Positions 33,680 to 44,705 of a stretch of 64,000 bases of DNA are shown here, piece after piece (positions within the stretch are counted from its first letter, which is position 1; each line of letters opens with the position of its first letter). The translations under genes were made by a program, and so were the position numbers. The notes under the pieces were generated by a model that saw only the letters and a list, made by a program, of their open reading frames with translations, ran no database searches and had not been told where the DNA came from. The stretch covers positions 971,501 to 1,035,500 of the forward strand of contig OU696589.1 in NCBI GenBank assembly GCA_916048095.2, read 5' to 3'. The DNA comes from Sacculina carcini (Eukaryota > Arthropoda > Thecostraca > Sacculinidae).

Positions 33680-36118
33680 ATGGAGGCAAGATCTTTGAAA
33701 ACAAGCAGAGCGATTTCCAAGGGCAGATTTACTCGGTTAGCTTCTAAGATTGAGGAGCAGCTGAAGTGTGAGACAGGTAAAGATTCACTGAGGTTAATTG
33801 ACGAAATGTTTGAAGACCTCAGAAGTGTGTGGTCAGAAGTGCAGAGCAAGCACGAAAGTTATGTCATTTCACTGAGTGAATACGATGATTACCTCGAGAG
33901 TGAATGGATAGCGAGTCTGGAAGACGTATTCCATAACATCAGACGATCTGTAATACAGTTTAGCGAACGTGAGGCTCGAACTGTTCAGTGTTCCACCAAA
34001 GATGAAAAAATTGATCAAGTTCAGTTGAAACTGCCACGTTTGGCGCTGCCAGTGTTTTCGGGTAGCATTAGGGAGTACCCGCGTTTCAAGACTGACTTCA
34101 CCAGTCATGTAATGAAACAGTTGCAAGGAGATTCCGCAGCCTATGTGTTACGATCCTGTTTGAGAGGGCATGCCCTAAATATCGTTCGGAGCATAGATGA
34201 TGTGCAGTCAATGTGGGACAGATTGGACAATGAATTTGGGGATCCAAGCAAGCTTGTTGAACATGTCATTACAGAAATCAGCAGATTCCACGTCAAAAAG
34301 CCTGAAGATTTTGTGCAATTTGCTAACATTATAGAGAGGGGGCATAATGACCTTTGCAAAGCCAATCTCGAAAACGAAATTTCCAATTCAAGCACAGTCA
34401 GCGTTCTGGAAGCCAAATTACTTTCAGAGTTAAGGGCGAACTGGGCAATTGAAATTACTCGCGATGATTCTCCTGTAAATAAGTATGACAAATTTCCAGC
34501 TCTTCTGAAATTTATTCTACAACATAAAAGGGCAATCGAGTATAATTCCCACAAGTTGCGTAGTGCTCCACAGTTGACTAGCAGGGAGACAATTCATGTC
34601 AGTAATGCAAGAACCAATGGGCCAAATATTCAGCCACAGCGTTGCTGGCTGCATAACACAACCACCCATGGTGTTAGCGACTGTAGAAGGTTCCTGCAAA
34701 TGACAGCCGATGATCGACTAAGGTGAGTCAAAAACAAGAAAGCCTGTTTGTCATGTCTGGGCCTAAATCACTTGTCACGAAATTGCAGGAGAAAGGTTAA
34801 GTGCAGCGTTCAGAATTGTGAACAATCTCATCATGAATTGCTGTATGATGCGTTTCAAATGACTGATGTCAAAGTGCATACAGTTGCACAGGCTGTCTCG
34901 AGTGATCCTTCCGATCAATCACACAGTGAAAACACATGTCTCCTGCAGGTGATGAGATTGCCGACTGTTTCTCAAAAATACAGTCGAGTTAATGTGTTGT
35001 GGGATAGCGGCTCAACAGTCAGTCTCATAACATTCAACCAAGCAAAACGACTAAATCTCAATGGTGTCAGAACACGAATGCAGATCACCAAAGTGGGGGG
35101 CATTACGGAGAACATTTCTTCCGAAAAATATTGTTTGCCACTCAGGGACATGAATGGAGGAGTCTATTATTTTGATGTTTACGGTATCGAAAAAATTTCG
35201 AGTGCGATTGTAAGATGTGATTCCGGCGTTATGGCTGAGGCAAGAAACTTGTTTGGGAATACGCCCGATTTGCTGTTCCGTCCTTACGGCGAGATCGACG
35301 TGCTAATAGGCTTCAATTACGCTGCTTTACACCCCGTGACCCACAGGGCAGTGGGCAATTTGCTTCTCATGCGAAATGTGTTTGGTTCCTGTCTCGGTGG
35401 TACACATCCCACCATTCGAGAAGATGTGTCGCACGTTGAGCAGATTAGATGTCAATCCAATCACGCTTTGTTGAGTGTTAGAGAGTTTTTTGATATTGAG
35501 TCAATGGGCGTAAGCTGCACTCCGAAATGTGGGGGCTGCAGGTGCGGAAAGTGTCCTGCGGGTGGGAAAGATTACACCCTAAAGGAAGAGAGAGAGTTAG
35601 CTCTTATCGAGAGTGGCATAAAATTCGAGGGGCACTGGGTTGCGAGTTACCCATGGGTAAAAGATCCCAACGACCTGCCAAACAACAAGGTGGTAGCACT
35701 CGGGTGTCTAAGGTCACTGGAGAAAAGATTAATCAAAACCCCGGATGTAGCTCAACTATACGATAGTCAAATTGAAGATATGGTCAGTCGTGATGTGGCA
35801 AGAGTATGTACGTCTGATGAGTTAAATAGTTACGTGGGTCCTATTCATTATATAGGTCATCACGCAGTGCTAAAGCCGTGTTCGGGCACCACCCCCTGTA
35901 GAATTGTTTTTAACAGTTCGGCCAGTTTTAAAGGGCACGTGCTGAATGACTATTGGGCGAAGGGTCCAGATCTAATTAATAACCTGTTGGGAGTGATCAT
36001 CCGCTTTAGAGAAAATCCATGTTTTCTCATTGGCGACATCAGTAAGATGTATCACGCAATTAGAATACCTCTGCGCGATCAGCACACACACCGTTTTGTA
36101 TATGGAGCAAGTCAATAA
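33680..36118 (+). pseudogene. Pao gag-pro-RT region (fossil, left copy)
   Basis: Gag starts MEARSLKTSRAISKGRFTRL and includes LPRLALPVFSGSIREYPRFK, the core typical of Pao/BEL Gag. A Cys-His-rich segment follows: CLSCLGLNHLSRNC and CSVQNCEQSHH. The aspartic protease has NVLWDSGSTVSLITF. The start of a Pao-type reverse transcriptase includes GPIHYIGHHAVLKP, then PCRIVFNSSASF and FLIGDISKMYHAI. It is broken, with about one break within the coding part and no complete pol. Family placement in Pao/BEL is firm from the Gag and the RT opening. Confidence 0.9.
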
Positions 36119-36195
36119 AGGTTGAAACCCCGAGTCTCTAGCGCCAATATGCTGGACGCTTGAAAGCGTCAGTTCTACACGCGCGGAGCGTGACA
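36102..36195 (+). repeat. Pao 3' LTR end portion
   Basis: Starts GGAGCAAGTCAATAAAGG, runs through GCGCCAATATGCTGGACGC and ends GAGCGTGACA, matching 33153-33246. An (AT)n tract follows at 36196-36213. Confidence 0.85.
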
Positions 36196-36267
36196 ATATA
36201 TATATATATATATAAAACGGTTTGACTAAATCGGTCGCAAAGACAATGCACAATATTCATGTTGTAT

Positions 36268-37150
36268 TCAAACACGTTGAAGTTCTTGATAGTAAAATGT
36301 CCCGGTAATCAAATTTCCATCATCATCACATAGCTTATACATGGGAATTGATCGACGTTTGTATATGGAATCAATTTTGAACGTTTCGTTGCTAAATGTC
36401 TGTCGATATCCTTTTTCAAATAGAGTTTTCGGAATAAACATTCGCACATGATCGCCTACGCGAAGCTTTGGTGTTTGCTTTTTGCGCGACAATTTGTTGA
36501 CCAAGTGTTGATTTGATAAAGTTACAGCGCGAGGTGTCATACCGATTGATCTATGTACAGTGCTGTTATACAAATTCACCAATTGAGGTAGATTTATGAC
36601 AAAGTGTTTTGTGTTGTTTTCGGTCATAAACTTGTGTATCAGCGAGAGCAGAGTACGGAAAAATCGTTCAATTATCCATGCCGTCCGTATATTGTAGATG
36701 TCGTATAATGATAGATGTTGTGCTCTTTCATTACACGTTGAAATTCTCGCCCTGTGAATTCACCACCATGGTCGCTCATTATTTGCATCGGTGTGCAATT
36801 GTTGGTGAGAATATGGTTCATTGCTTTGGCCACGGCCGGTCCCCGTTTACTATGTAATGCACGCACATATGCTTGTCTGCTAAACACGTCAATTACACCC
36901 AACAAATAACGTACTTGTGTGTTATGCCCACGCAGACGTGAAACATCGCACAAATCAACTTGCCATGTATCATTTAGTCCAGTGGAGGTGTATGCATTGT
37001 GTACGAAGCGCTTACGTACTGGACGATGGAGTTGTTTGGTTCTTTGCGACCAAATCAGCTTACTATCCATTTGCGTGGGATATTTGCCGATCGTTGATCA
37101 ACTGTCGAAACTCGCTGCCCGTGAATATTCGGAGCAACTTCTCGCGGTAA
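36268..37150 (-). pseudogene. Polinton integrase (fossil)
   Basis: Retroviral-type integrase on the minus strand. The core has NDTWQVDLCDVSRLRG (first Asp), LLGVIDVFSRQAYVRAL and MQIMSDHGGEFTGREFQRVM (second Asp). An ending with TVHRSIGMTPRAVTL, then LRVGDHVRMFIPK and FKIDSIYKRRSIPMYKL is typical of Polinton and Ginger-like integrases. It joins the element's ends to target DNA. It lies nearest the left arm, its usual place. It is broken, with about two breaks. Confidence 0.85.
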
Positions 37151-37438
37151 ATTCAACGACTCAATCAATTGTCGCAGCTGTGCCCACCCTGTTGGCTCAG
37201 GAACACTTTTACGACGTCGAACGATATAGTTTACCACGTCGACAATATTGCTCCGAGGAATTTGTGCGTGATTGAGATAAATGATACCGGTGCTGTTGTC
37301 CCATCTCAGCACATTACTCAATTGGGAAAGCACGAATTGTGCGTGTTTTTTATAGCTGGATGGTACAAGTTGGAGCCATTTATCAGTCTCTACAGACGGA
37401 GCAGGAGCGGTGGCCTGTTCAGGGCGCCAGGCGTTCAT
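37055..37438 (-). CDS. Small conserved Polinton protein (127 aa)
   Basis: Starts MNAWRPEQATAPAPSVETDK and contains VPSSYKKHAQFVLSQLSNVL, IIYLNHAQIPRSNIVDVVNY and PTGWAQLRQLIESLN. I recall this pattern (a short helical protein ending near the integrase) as common beside Polinton integrases in many animals, without a firm function. The frame is open as it stands and lies between integrase and the next small protein, all on the minus strand. A structural or packaging role is only a guess. Confidence 0.55.
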   Translation of the reverse strand: MNAWRPEQATAPAPSVETDKWLQLVPSSYKKHAQFVLSQLSNVLRWDNSTGIIYLNHAQIPRSNIVDVVNYIVRRRKSVPEPTGWAQLRQLIESLNLPREVAPNIHGQRVSTVDQRSANIPRKWIVS

Positions 37439-37581
37439 GTACTCGATCCGTTTCGCTTCGGCATTCCCTGTAGACTTGTTGAGAATTTATTCTAGAGAGG
37501 GTGTGGGTGCGGCTATGGTTCGACCTTGCATTTCATCATATGTGGCTTGCGATATGAGAACCATTCGTTGGAAGGCGCTCA

Positions 37582-37911
37582 TTACTTTGCAGACAGTATA
37601 CAGCTTATAACCGATGCAACCACGGGTATAAGGGCGGATAAAAATTTTCCGCTTTGCACCAACACTCGTTGTTTTTTCTTCAGTGACGGACGTTTGTCAC
37701 CCAATTTACGCAGTATTTTCTTGTATTTGGATAGGCGACGCTTTTTTTCTTTTTCCAAAGGGACGCGGTCTTGCAACAGGTTATGACAAATTTCACAAAT
37801 AGCCCGTACCAGAGCAGGGTCGTACGTGTTGAGAACGGCTTTTTGTTGACGGTGTGTGAGACGCGGAAGTGATTCGATTGTCGGCCAACAGCGTTGCAAC
37901 GTCGACGACAT
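37582..37911 (-). CDS. Small basic Polinton protein (109 aa)
   Basis: Starts MSSTLQRCWPTIESLPRLTH. The middle has AICEICHNLLQDRVPLEKEK followed by KRRLSKYKKILRKLGDKRPS, strongly basic, and a hydrophobic C-terminal segment FLSALIPVVASVISCILSAK. Proteins with this layout (CE.xHNxLxGxVPL, then a Lys/Arg-rich stretch, then a hydrophobic tail) recur next to Polinton ATPase genes and have been compared to adenovirus core or pVI-like proteins. I cannot confirm that comparison here. It is intact as a reading frame. Confidence 0.65.
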   Translation of the reverse strand: MSSTLQRCWPTIESLPRLTHRQQKAVLNTYDPALVRAICEICHNLLQDRVPLEKEKKRRLSKYKKILRKLGDKRPSLKKKQRVLVQSGKFLSALIPVVASVISCILSAK

Positions 37912-37945
37912 GTTGACAAATGATTCACTTGTTCAACTATATGTG

Positions 37946-38605
37946 CTATTTATACCTCAAAGCGGGAAGATATACTGTTATGGGCTGTTCCAACACATTG
38001 CTACGCACATGTAGTCTGTTGTCAGTTTGTTGACGCAAATCCACAAGCAAATGACCGTACATTTTCTTCATTACGTCTCTATAAACATCCATAATGAATC
38101 TGATATTAATTGGCATGTACTGCTGAGCAAATGCGCGCAGTGGTGTTTGATATCGAAAATTACGGAAAAATACATAATAATTTGTATTTAGACTGATTGT
38201 GCGGTAGTTTGGCGACTTGAGAAACGTGTCTTGGGTGACAAATAGTACACTCATGTTGTCGTGACGTGACGTTTTTGTAAACATGTCACGTACAACAGGC
38301 CCTTCCACAGCATCCAGTAAGTCGTCGATAATGACCATGCAACCTTTACCGTGTTTATGTTTGCTTGCCAATCGTTGAATTTCCTCATGCGATGGCACCC
38401 CGTACTGCATTTCATTAACTAAATTCATATCTATATGATCTGGCGCTGCAGTTCCGTGGCAATACAGTACATAATCGGGGCTTCGGGTGAGCACTTGGTC
38501 CGCCCGTGTCAGCATGTCGACTATAAATTGACTCTTGCCGGACCCTGAAGGACCGGACAAGATCATTGTGAACGGTGTAACAAGACGTTCGTCAAACGTT
38601 TCCAT
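37946..38605 (-). CDS. Polinton packaging ATPase (219 aa)
   Basis: Starts METFDERLVTPFTMILSGPS. Walker A is GPSGSGKS at about residues 18-25 and Walker B is KGCMVIIDDLLDA at about 88-100, followed by LFVTQDTFLKSPNYRTISLN (sensor region). The FtsK/HerA-type ATPase pumps DNA into capsids in Polintons and relatives. About 220 residues is usual for the family. It reads open from end to end, with its start overlapping the end of the small hydrophobic protein gene by 43 bases. Confidence 0.92.
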   Translation of the reverse strand: METFDERLVTPFTMILSGPSGSGKSQFIVDMLTRADQVLTRSPDYVLYCHGTAAPDHIDMNLVNEMQYGVPSHEEIQRLASKHKHGKGCMVIIDDLLDAVEGPVVRDMFTKTSRHDNMSVLFVTQDTFLKSPNYRTISLNTNYYVFFRNFRYQTPLRAFAQQYMPINIRFIMDVYRDVMKKMYGHLLVDLRQQTDNRLHVRSNVLEQPITVYLPALRYK

Positions 38606-38832
38606 ACCCGCCGTACCGATGAAACTGATCTACGTTTAACTATAGGGGTATTATATAAAGTATGTTTTGCTGATGTGCGACCAGTTTTGCGCTGAACATT
38701 ACTAGCCAAACACCCGCGACGCTTAATCGGATCATATAACAATCCCACTATTACCAGCTCTGCAATTACACTTTCAACATAGTTGACAAGGAGCAATAGT
38801 GATAATAGGAGCAACATTATATTCGTCACCAT
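38563..38832 (-). CDS. Small hydrophobic-then-basic protein (89 aa)
   Basis: From ATG at 38832 the frame gives MVTNIMLLLLSLLLLVNYVE followed by SVIAELVIVGLL, then a basic tail with KRRGCLASNVQRKTGR and VKRRSVSSVRRVWKRL. It looks like a signal anchor or single membrane segment with a positively charged tail. It lies directly upstream of, and overlapping, the ATPase gene. I do not recognise a named family; a minor virion or membrane-active protein is possible by analogy only. Confidence 0.45.
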   Translation of the reverse strand: MVTNIMLLLLSLLLLVNYVESVIAELVIVGLLYDPIKRRGCLASNVQRKTGRTSAKHTLYNTPIVKRRSVSSVRRVWKRLTNVLLHRSQ

Positions 38833-38894
38833 CTCGGTGATTGTCAATTGAATGACACACATACACATCAACACTTGTATATTAAAGCTTGCAC

Positions 38895-38895
<1 letters not shown>

Positions 38896-38942
<47 letters not shown>

Positions 38943-39064
38943 CACACACATACACACCAAAGCATGTATACACATCAATACTTTTATATTTATATAACAC
39001 ACACACACACTAACACACACATACACACCAAAGCATGTATACACATCAACACTTTTATATTTAT

Positions 39065-39114
<50 letters not shown>

Positions 39115-39149
39115 AAAACATGTATACACACCAACACTTTTATATTTAT

Positions 39150-39197
<48 letters not shown>

Positions 39198-39411
39198 AAC
39201 ACTTTGATATTTATATAACACACTAACACAGCTAACACACTAGCACAACTAACACATCTAACATACTAGCACAAGTAACACACAGCTAACACGGTAGCAC
39301 AACTAACACACTAACACTGCTAACACTTTTATATTAAAAACCAATACATCGAGCACAACTAACACACCTAGCACAACTAACGCTGGTAACACAGCAAATA
39401 AGTAGCAATAA
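38896..39411. repeat. Polinton minisatellite between ATPase and polymerase
   Basis: (CA)n runs alternate with a roughly 40-bp unit containing GCATGTATACACATCAACAC and TTTTATATTTATATAACAC, present about four times (around 38955, 39025, 39115 and 39197). A degenerate CACAACTAACACA-type repeat follows to 39400. The frames through it are artefacts. Confidence 0.9.
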
Positions 39412-39445
39412 ATAACGATGATGATGATGTCGGTCGGTCGGTCGG

Positions 39446-42315
39446 TCAGTCGGTGAAGCCGTACGGGAAGGTGCGATAATCGGGAAGGACCCTGCGTTTG
39501 CTGGAAACTAACCTATTAATTTTTTCCCCTCCCACCGTAATTATCTTAAAATCTACAGTCTTTTTAAATTGCCGAAAGGGGACTTTGATTGTGGACCCAG
39601 GCGCCTCTAACAGGGATCGGAAAGCGTCCAAGGAAATAAGCTGCTGCGTGTCGTGTGTTTGTGTGATGCCGCGCATTTTTACTATAGTCTTGGTGTGCCC
39701 ATCTGGTGTGTGTACAGTAAAAGCGTAATTTTTGGGAGACAGGCAGACTATATGAGAAATATAGCTGCCTGCCCCGAAACAAGTCAGTTCGTCAGTCATG
39801 TCGCCGAGAAAGTGTGATGTGTGTATGCGCGGCATTTCTGGTGATGTTTTGTAAATGACTGAATCTGTGTCGCAGTATATTAGCTGAAAAGGATTAAGGC
39901 GTTGCAGGAAAGAGTAAAGATAAAGTCGGGATTGGCAAGTGACAAAAGCAGCAAGGATTATGTTAGTTTTAAGCGGACCGGCCACAGTCTTGTCTTGTCG
40001 ATGGGAATACGTCAGCCTCCATACATCGTGCATTATGCTGTCCCCCTCACTATCGTCAGCCACCGATATGAGGTCACACGCGGAGACCTCCATGTCGGGA
40101 TCCTCCAGCAGATCGTAAACACGACGCATGGAAGTGACGTATTCAGTCTGCCCCAGGTTTGCGCGCTGAGCCAGCTTGCCCCACTGGCTGTTGAGGCACA
40201 ATTTGGCCACAGCTCTCAGGCCCGGATTCCTCTCAATGGTCGGCAGGGTTATACCCTCACGCGCTTCGAGAGTCTGTCTGTAGTCGTGTCGGTCGTCGTC
40301 AGTCTGCACGTGAGTGGGATAACCCTCGGCGCCGACCTTGAGGGCGTAAAACTTGTTTACATATTCTGCAAACAATCCGCCTGCCTCGCCGTCGTTGAGC
40401 TGTGTGGTGTTGGCAAAGTGCCAGAACTCGTGGATGGAAGTGAGCCGATACCCCAACCCCAAAGCTTTTGCTACTTCCAGCGACACCCAGCTGGAAGTGA
40501 GACTGCGCTCCTCGTCCGAATGGTGACACTGCGGCGACCTTGTGGTGAAATTGCCACCGATACCCTGCTCGGCACATGTTCTACACAGGGTGAACATGAG
40601 GCGGTCGTTGATGCGTGCGGGAAGGACGGGAACGTGAAGATTGTGCGGAGGGGAATTGTGCAATAAATGATGCCGAAATATTTGTGAAAATCTGTGATGG
40701 GAGGACGGAAAATGTGAGAAGGATGACCGAGGGGAAATTTTCCGTTTTTAAGGATGTAAGGATACAAGGAGCACACATCAACGTACTCGATCCGCTCGTC
40801 ACCAGCACATTCGGCATAGTGACGAAACACCTCTGTTCGCCCTCCGTAGAACGCGTCCCGAACATTCATCGGCGGCAAGACTTGCACTGCTTCGGCGCGA
40901 CAACGTTGGTCGTCATCGTCTCGAAGCAGTGCATCAAATTCACACTCCCAGATGGTGATGAGAGTTGTGTCGGGTCGGGCTCGCAGTATCGCCAGACGAG
41001 CCATGGTGCCATCATATAGATGGCGCGTTGATGGAGCCCCACTGTTCATGACATAGCGACAGTTTTTGCTGGCGCAGAGACACTTACCAGAATGCCGATG
41101 ACCATGAAAGTAGCAACCGAGAAACTCGAAAAGCAGGTGTTGGTCTCCCACTTTGGCATAGCCGTCCACTTTGTACGACCCAATACGCACCTCACCAGAG
41201 TTCAATGCGTGCTGGATATTGATGTCGCGAGACGACGCCTCCAGTTCCAGCCACTGGATCGATTTCTTCGAGTAGTTGCCACATGGTCGGTAGTGCTCAT
41301 GGCTCGGTATCAACGCGACGCTGTCTTTGCGCAAAAACTTTTGACGCCACACCTCATGACACGCAGATGGAAGCGTGATGCTCTGAAATGGGTCCACCTC
41401 AGTCACATCGATGAATTGTTGGCGGAAACGCATACTACCGAGACGAAGTACATTGACATCGTCGCGGCAGTACGCTCCCATTTCCTGGCGCAGGTCATAC
41501 TGCCGGCCCACCTGCGAGGCATGCCAAGTGAGAAACTCGGCGTGCTGTTCGGTGGACATGCGACCCGGGTCGAACATATCGGCTGAAGTAAAAAGACCTA
41601 CATAATTTTGATTGTCCGTAGTGTTGAGCAGGTGAGGGAATAAACCTTTACGGACAGGAATGTTGAAAATTTTGAAAAATTTCGCAAGAGGCATAGGAAG
41701 GAAACTGAAGGAATCAATGAATTGGAGTTTGGAATTTATAAATTTCATGGAGAGGATTTTTCTGCCGTTCATGATCAGGTCTGGCACCACACCTTGGCTC
41801 AACGCGTAATTGGCAACAATCTTGTTGTCATAACCTTGGGCATAATGGGCAATGACTTTCGCGTCTTTGAACGTGAAAAGCCACCGACCAAAGTCTTGTC
41901 TTGTCGTCGGGCCAGAGAACACATGTTCGTGCTGCTCTGTCCCACAGTCAGTGCATGGCCGGTCAATGCGATCAAAGCAGGACTCACAACATACGTGTGC
42001 GACACAATGATTGGGTATGTGAAGGTTGGTGCTGGTGTCAATCATACACTCAAAGTCGTAAAAGATATAGATTTGTTTTTTGTTGACAGAAGATTGATGC
42101 GAAGGTTGGAGAAAGCAACGATGGACATTTTCCGCATCTATGAGCTCGTGGCTCGTGACTCGTTCACGACAGTAAGGGCATATGTGAGTGCCACAGATAT
42201 GGCGATTTTTGCTATACGATTTGTAAAGCACATCGCCAAATGTGCGACACCCACGCCGCACATTACAGCGTGATTGTTTGTGAGCCTCGAAACAAGAGCG
42301 GGATATGAAATTCAA
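39446..42315 (-). pseudogene. Polinton DNA polymerase B (fossil)
   Basis: Protein-primed type family-B polymerase on the minus strand. An N-terminal Cys/His-rich part has CGTHICPYCRERVTS. The exonuclease motifs are IFYDFECMIDT, KVIAHYAQGYDNKIV and GAYCRDDVNVL. Polymerase motif A is EYVDVCSLYPYILKNGKFPL, motif B is VAKLCLNSQWGKLAQR and motif C is QLIYCDTDSVIY. Order and length fit Polinton POLB, which replicates the element. It is broken, with about one break. Upstream segments at 42616-43528 probably belong to the same gene. Confidence 0.92.
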
Positions 42316-42335
42316 ACTACATTCGGGACAATGGA

Positions 42336-42535
42336 TTAACGCACCTTCCCGCTGGCATCGATGAGGCGATCCGCAGTCATTGCAGCCTCCGGCACAGGTA
42401 TGCTCCCCAGGACGGGTGAAGCGCGTTTGTCATTCCTCGCAGAAATATTTCGTGTCGAGGAATGCCGTGATCTCGGTGATGACGTCGAAATGATGATGAT
42501 GATGATACAGATAGAGATGATGATGTCCTGTGCCT
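42336..42535 (-). other. Stretch between polymerase and its upstream segments
   Basis: A short Ser/Ile/Asp-rich frame with a GATGAT repeat (42491-42512) and no recognisable domain. It is bounded on the upstream side by TTTCAG, an acceptor-like sequence. Confidence 0.4.
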
Positions 42536-42615
42536 GAAACACACACACATGCGAATTAATGCAAATTGAATTATATGAATGCAAATCATTAACGCTAGTG
42601 GAATATTTCTTATAA

Positions 42616-43528
42616 TTACTCACCGAAGGTTGCGCCGAGTCGCCCAAAATGATCCGTCGAGTAGACATGGACCCGGTACTCCGACCAACCAGCCACCAAC
42701 TTTTTGAGCTCCCGCAAGCCCATGCTGGGCAGGGAAATGTCTACCCCGGAACGTTCACACAATTCCCTGGCCTCAGACATGAAACTTGCGGGGTCACTTG
42801 CCAGACGTTGCACACGCATTCGGAAGGCGCTCGACGCGGCTTGGTTCTCCGCAATGTACCTGGCAGCAGCCAGTGCCCGGGGCAAACACTGTGTGCCAAG
42901 TACACGGAAGAAACAGTTCTTCCGGGAGAACCACGTGGCGAAATTGCCGGTGTTCTTGAGCCGCGCCGAGCCCTCCATTTCGTCGTCCGGGATGTCGTGC
43001 GGTGGATGTCTGGCAATATGCGTCACCTTGAGCACGAGACTGGAATTGTCGGTGACAAACGACGCGTTGGACTGCGCTATTTTTTCCAGTCTGTAATACA
43101 ACATAAATTATTTTTAAACACTTGATGTAGTAAAGCGAAATCTTAACATATAATCAAATATGCAATCTTGCTCACCTCTGTGCCAAGAGTGACGCCGTGA
43201 AATCTTTGGCTGGTCGGGGCACCACGTAGGCGTCATGCTGGATGTTGCTGTTGGACAGTATGACGCCTACCAGGTCCTCAGGATGCACACCCTCCTTGAT
43301 GGTGTTGATGAGGGTGTCCATTGTCGTTTCGATCGAGCGGATGCATTGCCGGATGTCGTCGGGTCGTGTAAAGTTAAGATGAATGATGAAGGCTTTTACA
43401 TTAGTTTTATATCTACGGCTATAATATTCACTAATCTTTCTAAGGTCTATACTAACATTCCCCACCATAGCTACGTCCCTAATTTTCTCTACTACTTCGT
43501 CAACCTCCAACTGTCTCTTTCCTGCCAT
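42616..43528 (-). pseudogene. Polinton polymerase N-terminal region, two segments
   Basis: The upstream segment starts MAGKRQLEVDEVVEKIRDVA at 43528 and includes RQCIRSIETTMDTLINTIKE and GVHPEDLVGVILSNS. The next includes RKNCFFRVLGTQCLPRALAA, and RVQRLASDPASFM then EARELCERSGVDISLP. In Polinton polymerases I recall a similar N-terminal block (GVHPRDxVGVxI, later a CLARAI motif and an LxxxAGVP motif). The two segments are separated by roughly 85 bp starting GTGAGC and ending TTACAG, which looks like a spliceosomal intron; the next gap toward the polymerase also starts GTGAGT and ends TTTCAG. Splicing is an inference. Confidence 0.6.
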
Positions 43529-44004
43529 ACTGAATAATTATACAAACTAGCGTGAGCAATGAGTGAATGATTTGTGCTTAAGGGGACCGCAGTTTATATA
43601 CCCACGCTGACGTGTACAACTTGGTGTGTCACAAAAATATACTATCTTTGCAGGCACGTGTGCGCTGCTCCAATGGATCAGAGGCGACGATAATATTGAA
43701 AATATGCTACACACCCGGGCATGCCTTGTTTCAATGTGTCAATGTGAACATTTCATTAATACTTGTGAATACACTGATTTGTGAGTCAACAGTGTCGTTT
43801 ATTGCCTAATTTGGTAATAAAAATTGTGGCTAAGCCTGCATAGATGATTAGTTGTCAGGTGGTTGTAGCGATGTGTTAACCACAACTTGAAGAATTAATC
43901 CGGAATTAATTAAAATTTATTCAACATTGCCAGGACATCTGTATCAGCTCATCTAGGTGTTAACCACAACTTGAAGACTTGATTCAGAATTAAACATTGC
44001 GGCG

Positions 44005-44046
<42 letters not shown>

Positions 44047-44116
44047 CCCTTATAAGGTCAGTATCTTAGTCACTGATTCAACTAGACCGCACCCAAATTT
44101 ACTGCAACGATTAACA

Positions 44117-44150
<34 letters not shown>

Positions 44151-44242
44151 TGTGTGTGTATGTGTGTGTGTGTGTGTGTGTGTGCTGATCAGCCGAGATC
44201 TGATCAAGGTGAAGCTTTCCGTTGTTATAGAAACTGGTGTGT

Positions 44243-44299
<57 letters not shown>

Positions 44300-44413
44300 C
44301 GTTAAGTCTTCATTAATTCAAATTTGATTCAACATCGCCAGTACATCTGTATCAGCTAATCTAGGTGTAGTTAGCACCTTGAGGTATTAATTCAGAATTA
44401 AACACTGCGGCGT

Positions 44414-44471
<58 letters not shown>

Positions 44472-44577
44472 CGTATGTTGAACCGGTTTTCGAGAGCCCC
44501 GGCACGCGCCGACGTGTGTGTGTGTGTGTGTGCGTATGTTTTGGTCTACCGCGAGGCCCAGCACGCGACCGCGCGTT

Positions 44578-44622
<45 letters not shown>

Positions 44623-44705
44623 ATTTCTTCTTTTTATATAAATTTATTTTGTTTCCTGTTTGTACATAAAGACCAACAAACGCATAAATATACACACTTA
44701 TCAAA
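43529..44705. promoter_or_regulatory. Divergent intergenic region of the Polinton
   Basis: It separates the leftward polymerase and rightward capsid genes. It holds duplicated modules of about 110 bp (about 43900-44006 and 44310-44414) sharing ACATCTGTATCAGCT, ATCTAGGTGT, TTCAGAATTAAACA and GCGGCGTTG. Each module is followed by a GT run (44007-44044, 44415-44472). Further GT runs lie at 44117-44185 and 44238-44298 and an AT run at about 44579-44600. Promoters for both directions probably lie here, but I cannot mark them exactly. TATAAAT lies near 44636 and 44687. Confidence 0.55.

Larger units (their letters stand above)
32401..36195 (+). mobile_element. Pao/BEL LTR retrotransposon in left Polinton arm (fossil)
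   Basis: The 5' LTR (32401-33246) starts TGTTTCGC and ends GTGACA. The element ends with about 95 bp matching the end of that LTR (36102-36195). ATATA flanks both sides (32396-32400 and 36196-36200), giving a 5-bp target duplication. Coding parts are a Pao-type Gag, protease and the beginning of reverse transcriptase (33680-36118). The element is broken: about two breaks, and much of pol is not represented. Most of it is also present inverted at 47955-51247. Confidence 0.9.

Noticed and set aside
39902-42273. Plus-strand open frames of 130-250 codons opposite the Polinton polymerase
   Set aside because: They lie antisense to well-supported polymerase motifs and have no recognisable domain.
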